IMG/VR virus record: IMGVR_UViG_3300011414_000002
Coordinates: 1-23,832 of that record
DNA length: 23,832 bases
Source of the DNA: a virus
Reading direction: 5' to 3' (one strand)
Below the pieces are notes generated by a model. That model was not told where the DNA came from. It worked only from the letters and a program-made list of their open reading frames with translations, and did not search any database. This document shows, piece by piece, positions 19,915-23,832 of this stretch. How positions within the stretch are numbered: the stretch's first letter is position 1; each line of letters starts with the position of its first letter. A program made the position numbers and the translations under genes.

Positions 19915-21366
19915 ATGTACGTTCCTATCAAAGTACCATACGCCCACCAAGAGGAGGCGCTGCGACGCCTTCGCGGTCGCCGCCACTTCGGTCTGCTGAT
20001 GGCTATGCGGACTGGGAAGACCAAGACGGTGCTTGACGACTTTGGCCGCCTAGAAGACGAGAGCAAGGTGGAAAGCCTCCTCGTCATCGCTCCGGCCGGT
20101 GTCTACCACACTTGGGAAAAGGCCATCGAGGATCACGTCAGCGTCGACCTCCGGGAGCGCATGCGCGTTATGTCCTGGGTGTCCGGGCGAACCTCTGAGA
20201 GCCAGCTGAAACGTTTCCTCAGCTACGATGGCCCGCGCGTCTTCCTCGTCAACATCGAAGCGTTGTCAGTTGTCAAAGACGCGAAGGCGGCTTGCGTCGC
20301 CTTCCTCTCTCAGCGGCCGACAATGCTGGTCATCGACGAAAGCACCGCGATGAAGAACCACCGCGCCAAGCGGACCAAGTTCATCATGGAGGAGCTGAAG
20401 CCGCTCGCGGCATATCGTCGCATCCTCTCCGGACTACCCACACCCAAGTCTCCGCTCGATCTGTACACTCAGTTCACATTCTTGGATGAGGGTATCTTCA
20501 ACTGCCGGAACTATTACGCCTTCCGCGCGCGGTACGCGAAGATGGAACGCCGCTTCATTGGCGGTCGCTACATCGACCTGGTTGTTGGGTATCGCGATGT
20601 TGATGAGCTGGCGCGGCTGATAGCTCCTCACAGCTATCGCGTCACGCTGGAAGACTGCTATGACCTCCCGCCGAAAATCTACCAGCGCCGGGAAGTGCCG
20701 CTGAGCAAGCAACAGAAGAAGGTCTATGATGACGTCAAGGAATACGCGACCGCTCTACTCGCGAGCGGCGATCACGTTTCCACAAAGCTGGTGATCGACC
20801 AAATCCTGAAGCTCCACCAGATCGCCTGCGGTCACGTCACCGATGAGAATGGGGTCATCCACATGATCCCTCACCGGCGGATTGACGCGCTCATCGACTT
20901 GTTAAGCGAGCACGAAGGCAAGACGATCATCTGGTGCTCCTACGATGTGGACATCCGGGCGGTCGCAAAGGCTATCGAAGAGATGGAGGCTACCCCAGAG
21001 CAGCCGGATAAGCGTGTGCCGGTCGCGCGGTTCTGGGGCGGCAACGTCTCGACTAGGGAGGAGGAAGAAAGCGCATTCGTCAACGATCCTAACGTGCGCT
21101 ATATGGTGGCTACCGCGAGCGCGGGCGGACGCGGGCGGACGTGGACCTGTGCTGATATGGTCGTCTACTATTCGAACACCTATGACCTCGAACACCGGGC
21201 GCAGTCGGAGGAGCGAGCCCAAGGCGTTGATAAGGTACGCAGCGTGCTATACGTCGATATGGTGGCGCCGGGAACGGTCGATGAGAAAATCCTGGCGGCG
21301 CTGAAGGCGAAGATCAACATGGCCTCCGCGATAACCGGAGACGATTGGAAGGAGTGGCTGGAATGA
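19915..21366 (+). CDS. SNF2-family DNA helicase/translocase
   Basis: Protein of 483 aa with two RecA-like lobes. Lobe 1: HQEEALRRL (Q-motif region), Walker A AMRTGKT (30-36), LLVIAPAGV (Ia), LVIDESTAMKN (Walker B, DEST at 141-144), LSGLPTPKSP (III). Lobe 2: KTIIWCSYDVDI (IV), YMVATASAGGRGRTW (V), AQSEERAQG (VI). Uses ATP to move along duplex DNA; phage members are thought to help replication, recombination or counter-defence. GGAG precedes the ATG. ATGA overlap with the next gene. Confidence 0.9.
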   Translation: MYVPIKVPYAHQEEALRRLRGRRHFGLLMAMRTGKTKTVLDDFGRLEDESKVESLLVIAPAGVYHTWEKAIEDHVSVDLRERMRVMSWVSGRTSESQLKRFLSYDGPRVFLVNIEALSVVKDAKAACVAFLSQRPTMLVIDESTAMKNHRAKRTKFIMEELKPLAAYRRILSGLPTPKSPLDLYTQFTFLDEGIFNCRNYYAFRARYAKMERRFIGGRYIDLVVGYRDVDELARLIAPHSYRVTLEDCYDLPPKIYQRREVPLSKQQKKVYDDVKEYATALLASGDHVSTKLVIDQILKLHQIACGHVTDENGVIHMIPHRRIDALIDLLSEHEGKTIIWCSYDVDIRAVAKAIEEMEATPEQPDKRVPVARFWGGNVSTREEEESAFVNDPNVRYMVATASAGGRGRTWTCADMVVYYSNTYDLEHRAQSEERAQGVDKVRSVLYVDMVAPGTVDEKILAALKAKINMASAITGDDWKEWLE

Positions 21367-21644
21367 GTTCAAAAAGAGAATACATGCAGGCGTACTATCG
21401 AGCGCACCCGGAAAAATGGGAAGGCTACTATCCAAGAAACAGGGACCGCATCTTGAAGCGCAACAAGGAGAAATATGCAGCCAACCCAGAAAAAGCAAGA
21501 GCAGCCGCAAAAAAATGGAGAGATGCAAATCCAGATAAAATGAAAGCATATCATAGAAAAGTTCAAGAGCTGGTCCGCTGGGCGCGAGCCGCAAAGGAGT
21601 TAGGTCTAATCCCAAACATGGAGAAAGAAAATGACGGAGCTTAA
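21363..21644 (+). CDS. Basic repeat-containing protein (93 aa)
   Basis: Short related units: YRAHPEKWEGYYPRNRDRIL, YAANPEKARAAAKKWRDANP, DKMKAYHRKVQELVRW. Units of this kind occur at the N-termini of some phage HNH proteins, but no HNH domain follows here. The DNA is clearly more A-rich than its neighbours, which suggests separate origin. Start by ATGA overlap with the SNF2 gene. DNA binding is likely from charge. Confidence 0.6.
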   Translation: MSSKREYMQAYYRAHPEKWEGYYPRNRDRILKRNKEKYAANPEKARAAAKKWRDANPDKMKAYHRKVQELVRWARAAKELGLIPNMEKENDGA

Positions 21645-22098
21645 TCTAGGCGTGCGGGGAGCGAAGCGTGCATCGAGCCTCCCAGGCTACCCGCGCGATT
21701 TGCTAAGGCGCGCCATGGAGATGTTTCCAGAAATAAAAGACGCAGAGGTGATGTGGGGGTTACTACACCCGGAACTGAGCACAGACAACTTGAATGCCAT
21801 CGGCGTCAGCTGGACTGCGAATGAAATGCGCAACTTGACATTTCAAATTCGGCCAAAGAAACTGGAGAGCGCGACGGAAAAAGAGAGCCGCAAAAAGGCG
21901 CTCAAGGCGCAAGTCCAAAAAGTCGTGCTGCTCGACCTCGTCATGCCGAACGGAAAGCCGCTGCGCGATTGTAAGGGCAAAGACCTCACGCGCATCGGCG
22001 GTTGGGCTGGCAAGCTCGCCAAGATGCTCAAGCCGAATGAGATTGTGGGGAAGGTTCTCAAAGAGAGCACCATCAGAAAAGTATGGAGCGGAAGATGA
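21631..22098 (+). CDS. Hypothetical protein (155 aa)
   Basis: Not recognised with certainty. Starts within the end of the previous gene after GGAGAAAGA. Contains LKAQVQKVVLLDLVMPNGKP followed by LRDCKGKDLTRIGGWAGKL, which looks like a compact C-terminal domain of unknown role. Ends by ATGA overlap with the next gene. Confidence 0.68.
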   Translation: MTELNLGVRGAKRASSLPGYPRDLLRRAMEMFPEIKDAEVMWGLLHPELSTDNLNAIGVSWTANEMRNLTFQIRPKKLESATEKESRKKALKAQVQKVVLLDLVMPNGKPLRDCKGKDLTRIGGWAGKLAKMLKPNEIVGKVLKESTIRKVWSGR

Positions 22099-22280
22099 TC
22101 GACGAAATCGGTGAGGCGATTAAACGCAAGGATGAGGTCAAGCTCATTCAGCTTTGCGACGACGCGGAAACCCGGCGTGAGGTTTTTCGACGGCTGATTG
22201 AGTGGAGGAATAAAGAAGACGAAAGGAGAGACAGAAGGAATGCGCGCCGCAGAGAGATAAGAAAGGAGAAGCGGAAATGA
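22095..22280 (+). CDS. Small basic helical protein (61 aa)
   Basis: ATGA overlap sets the start at 22095; an ATG 12 nt upstream is less likely. Helical, IGEAIKRKDEVKLIQLCDDA, and a very basic tail with many Arg (EDERRDRRNARRREIRKEK). Probably binds nucleic acid. Function unknown. Confidence 0.62.
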   Translation: MIDEIGEAIKRKDEVKLIQLCDDAETRREVFRRLIEWRNKEDERRDRRNARRREIRKEKRK

Positions 22281-22453
22281 CACCGGAGGAAAGAGAGGCG
22301 CTGTGGCGTCGATATGAGGAGCTTGGCGAGAAGCTGAATGCCCAAACGTCTTGGGGAGCAGCGACCTCCGTCATGTTGGAGGAGCGCCAAGCAATCCTCC
22401 GCAACCTGCGGCTGAATAAGAAGCCGCGCAACGGCAACTACCTCGGAGACTAA
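22277..22453 (+). CDS. Small helical protein (58 aa)
   Basis: ATGA overlap with the previous gene, GGAGAAGCGG upstream. Product MTPEEREALWRRYEELGEKL and VMLEERQAILRNLRLNKKP: two amphipathic helices, probably a helical hairpin. Ends two nt before the nuclease gene. Function unknown. Confidence 0.6.
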   Translation: MTPEEREALWRRYEELGEKLNAQTSWGAATSVMLEERQAILRNLRLNKKPRNGNYLGD

Positions 22454-22455
22454 GA

Positions 22456-22794
22456 ATGGATCCACTAACATGGACCGTGAAGGCGACGGTTGAACGTATC
22501 GTTGACGGTGATACGTTCGTTGCGAAGCTCGATCTGGGATGGGGTATCTATCACAGCGAGATTAAAGGATGCCCCTGCCGCATTCGCATCCTCAACTACA
22601 ATACGCCGGAGCGGACCAGCCCGGACTATCAACGAGCAATCGCGGCTATCGCGGCTATCATCCCGGTTGGGACGATGGTGTGGGTGGTCTCGCATCGTCT
22701 CGATAGTTTCGGACGCGCGTTGTGCGATGTGATCCTGAAGGATGGCACCAACCTGTTGACTAGGTTGCCGGCCGAATGGGTTGTTGCTGCCTAG
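22456..22794 (+). CDS. Staphylococcal-nuclease-like protein
   Basis: Protein of 112 aa with the SNase OB-fold signature: VERIVDGDTFVAKL (D17, D19) and RIRILNYNTPER, where R44, T50 and E52 match Arg35, Thr41 and Glu43 of staphylococcal nuclease. The calcium ligand Asp40 is Asn49 here. FGRALCDV supplies the second Arg (R87). No signal peptide, so it acts inside the cell. Activity may be altered by the Asp to Asn change. Last plus-strand gene; its end overlaps the convergent minus-strand gene by 35 nt. Confidence 0.85.
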   Translation: MDPLTWTVKATVERIVDGDTFVAKLDLGWGIYHSEIKGCPCRIRILNYNTPERTSPDYQRAIAAIAAIIPVGTMVWVVSHRLDSFGRALCDVILKDGTNLLTRLPAEWVVAA

Positions 22795-22945
22795 CGATAC
22801 AAACCAGCGCCGCTTTCATCTGGGCTTCCGTCAGCCCGATGATGGCGGCGCGTCTCCGGAATTCCTCCGGACCAAGCTGGTTGTAGAGCGTAGTGACTTG
22901 CTGACAGGAGAGCGTCAGCTGGGCGAGGAGAGTTAGCGTTATCAT
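22760..22945 (-). CDS. Small protein at the end of the lysis cassette (61 aa)
   Basis: Hydrophobic N-terminus with a Cys (MITLTLLAQLTLSCQQ) that could be a signal or a poor lipobox, followed by a helical part (EEFRRRAAIIGLTEAQMKAA). ATGA overlap with the upstream gene shows it is part of the lysis operon. An Rz1-like spanin partner is possible but unproven; no proline-rich tail is present. Confidence 0.55.
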   Translation of the reverse strand: MITLTLLAQLTLSCQQVTTLYNQLGPEEFRRRAAIIGLTEAQMKAALVCIARQQQPIRPAT

Positions 22946-23172
22946 TTACCAAGACCTGGAAGGAAGCGGATGAGGAAATCAGCCAAGGCTCCGCCCAACC
23001 CGGCGACAATTAGGATGGCCCACTTCGCGCCTTTCGCTTGCGTCATGATATTGTGAAGCTCATCGACCTTTGTCTTCAATTCTTTTAGCGTCTCATCAAT
23101 GTGACGCTCACGAAGCTCCAACCGCAATTCGAGCTTCGCCAGCCGCTCGCTCTCCGTCTCTGACCGGCTCAT
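22942..23172 (-). CDS. Coiled-coil plus C-terminal TM protein, XhlA-like candidate
   Basis: Start at 23172 by ATGA overlap; product 76 aa. N-terminal coiled coil (ESERLAKLELRLELRERHID, ELKTKVDELHNIM) and one C-terminal membrane helix (WAILIVAGLGGALADFLIRF). This layout resembles small hemolysin/holin-associated proteins of the XhlA type. Works probably with the holin encoded upstream. Confidence 0.7.
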   Translation of the reverse strand: MSRSETESERLAKLELRLELRERHIDETLKELKTKVDELHNIMTQAKGAKWAILIVAGLGGALADFLIRFLPGLGK

Positions 23173-23645
23173 CTCCCAATCATCCTCTTGACGCGCTCCG
23201 TGAAGTTGCCGGCTCCCGAACCGCTCCTCAAAAGAATTGGCGCCGCACCACACAGCGCGCCAACGAGCAGGTATGCCCATTCGGTGGTAGAACCGGAAGA
23301 CGGATAACGGGTGCCCGCGTCCGCGATGAAGTGGAGGTAGAACGGAATTCCAAACTGATGCCAGACCAAGACGAACAGCTGGGAGTAGAGCACCGTCATA
23401 TACGCGCGCGTCAGTCCCGGCGACACCCGCATCGTTTGCTGAAGGCTCTCGAAGGTCTTGGTCACCGCGTCGTCTCCGGATCGCTCAACCTCGGACGCGG
23501 ACGCGATCAGCGCCTGCTCGACCTTCGCCTGAAGCTCTGCTTTGCTAATCTCTTTGTTCTGGTACGCGATGAAGGCGTCACCAACCTTATTGATGAGTGG
23601 ACCGGCTAGGCCGGTGGCGATGGAAGAGATGATGCCTGCTATCAT
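23169..23645 (-). CDS. Holin, 3-TM gene-transfer-agent type
   Basis: Protein of 158 aa: hydrophobic N-terminus (MIAGIISSIATGLAGPL), a helical middle (SKAELQAKVEQALIASASE), then membrane segments near 82-104 (VLYSQLFVLVWHQFGIPFYL) and 122-138 (YLLVGALCGAAPILL). SPGLTRAYM before the second segment matches the 3-TM holin family described from gene transfer agents. It permeabilises the inner membrane at lysis. ATGA overlaps with both neighbours. Confidence 0.78.
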   Translation of the reverse strand: MIAGIISSIATGLAGPLINKVGDAFIAYQNKEISKAELQAKVEQALIASASEVERSGDDAVTKTFESLQQTMRVSPGLTRAYMTVLYSQLFVLVWHQFGIPFYLHFIADAGTRYPSSGSTTEWAYLLVGALCGAAPILLRSGSGAGNFTERVKRMIGR

Positions 23646-23832
23646 CGGATCAGCGTCCTATAGCGCGCGAGGAGGAAGATGAAAGCCAGCAGCATCGTAT
23701 ACCATCCGCTTGGTAACCACGATTTGAATTCTGCTGCCAGCTCCGGCTGACTGGTCACCACATCGACAATCAGCGGCGCCAACTCGACGATGAAGCCGAA
23801 GATGGCGATCAGGTATCCGACCGCGATTGTGA
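23642..23832 (-). CDS. Partial membrane protein at window edge
   Basis: Only the last 62 codons are in the window. Two membrane segments (VGYLIAIFGFIVELAPLIV and WYTMLLAFIFLLA) are separated by a short acidic loop and followed by the end RYRTLIR. ATGA overlap with the holin start. Probably a further holin or lysis component; the 5' end lies outside the window. Confidence 0.6.
   Translation of the reverse strand, partial: TIAVGYLIAIFGFIVELAPLIVDVVTSQPELAAEFKSWLPSGWYTMLLAFIFLLARYRTLIR

Noticed and set aside
22760-22945. Rz/Rz1 spanin pair at the end of the lysis cassette
   Set aside because: The lipobox is poor and no proline-rich Rz1 or embedded partner frame was found; kept as a small protein of unknown role.

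Overview
The window reads as part of a tailed dsDNA bacteriophage genome: dense, mostly overlapping small genes (many with ATGA stop/start overlaps), a complete DNA replication and nucleotide-metabolism set, and a lysis cassette. No head or tail structural genes are present. GC content is moderately high, and the lysis protein at the right resembles the 3-TM holins of alphaproteobacterial gene transfer agents, so an alphaproteobacterial (rhizobial or similar) host is my best inference; the sequence does not prove it.

Layout. Bases 29-3191 are on the minus strand: an HNH endonuclease, a 0.5 kb non-coding region with a large inverted repeat around an AT-rich core, a Toprim/SF3 primase-helicase and a small zinc-ribbon protein. 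A divergent regulatory gap (3192-3357) separates these from a long plus-strand block. Bases 3358-13029 carry the replication and nucleotide module: an SSB-like candidate, an FAD/NAD-binding protein, an FkbM-type methyltransferase, ThyX, a HAD phosphatase, a MazG-like protein, a ribbon-helix-helix protein hidden in an overlap, a DnaQ-type exonuclease, a DnaE-type polymerase and a PD-(D/E)XK nuclease. Bases 13348-18086 are an accessory operon of small genes punctuated by eight intergenic copies of one RNA element. Bases 18108-22794 hold a DUF932 protein, an SNF2-type helicase, several small basic proteins and a staphylococcal-nuclease-like protein. From 22760 to the right edge a minus-strand lysis cassette converges on the plus-strand block.

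The outstanding feature is the set of eight intergenic RNAs at 13348, 13910, 14381, 15045, 16013, 16933, 17588 and 18029. Each has the order GGC-GAAAC, hairpin, GTC, hairpin, CTGATGA or CTGAAGA, GCC. That is the complete catalytic core of a hammerhead ribozyme in the type II permutation, with stem II open. Stems I and III vary by compensatory change while every catalytic base is kept. All lie in the same orientation between the stop codon of one gene and the ribosome-binding site of the next. Self-cleavage would cut one polycistronic transcript into seven defined mRNAs plus the two flanks. Each internal mRNA would start with the stem I hairpin and end with the stem III hairpin. Two copies hold the upstream stop codon inside the stem III loop, which could couple cleavage to translation. 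The first copy has a stem III that also looks like an intrinsic terminator. I also predict a pseudoknot between the invariant GGC of loop I and the invariant AGCC just 3' of stem II.

Other non-coding structure includes two related intergenic RNA candidates (4675-4798 and 15633-15740), a tRNA-like fold (16838-16924), and hairpins in the two spacers after the ribozyme series. Four very short membrane-peptide genes (26-51 codons) are annotated as well.
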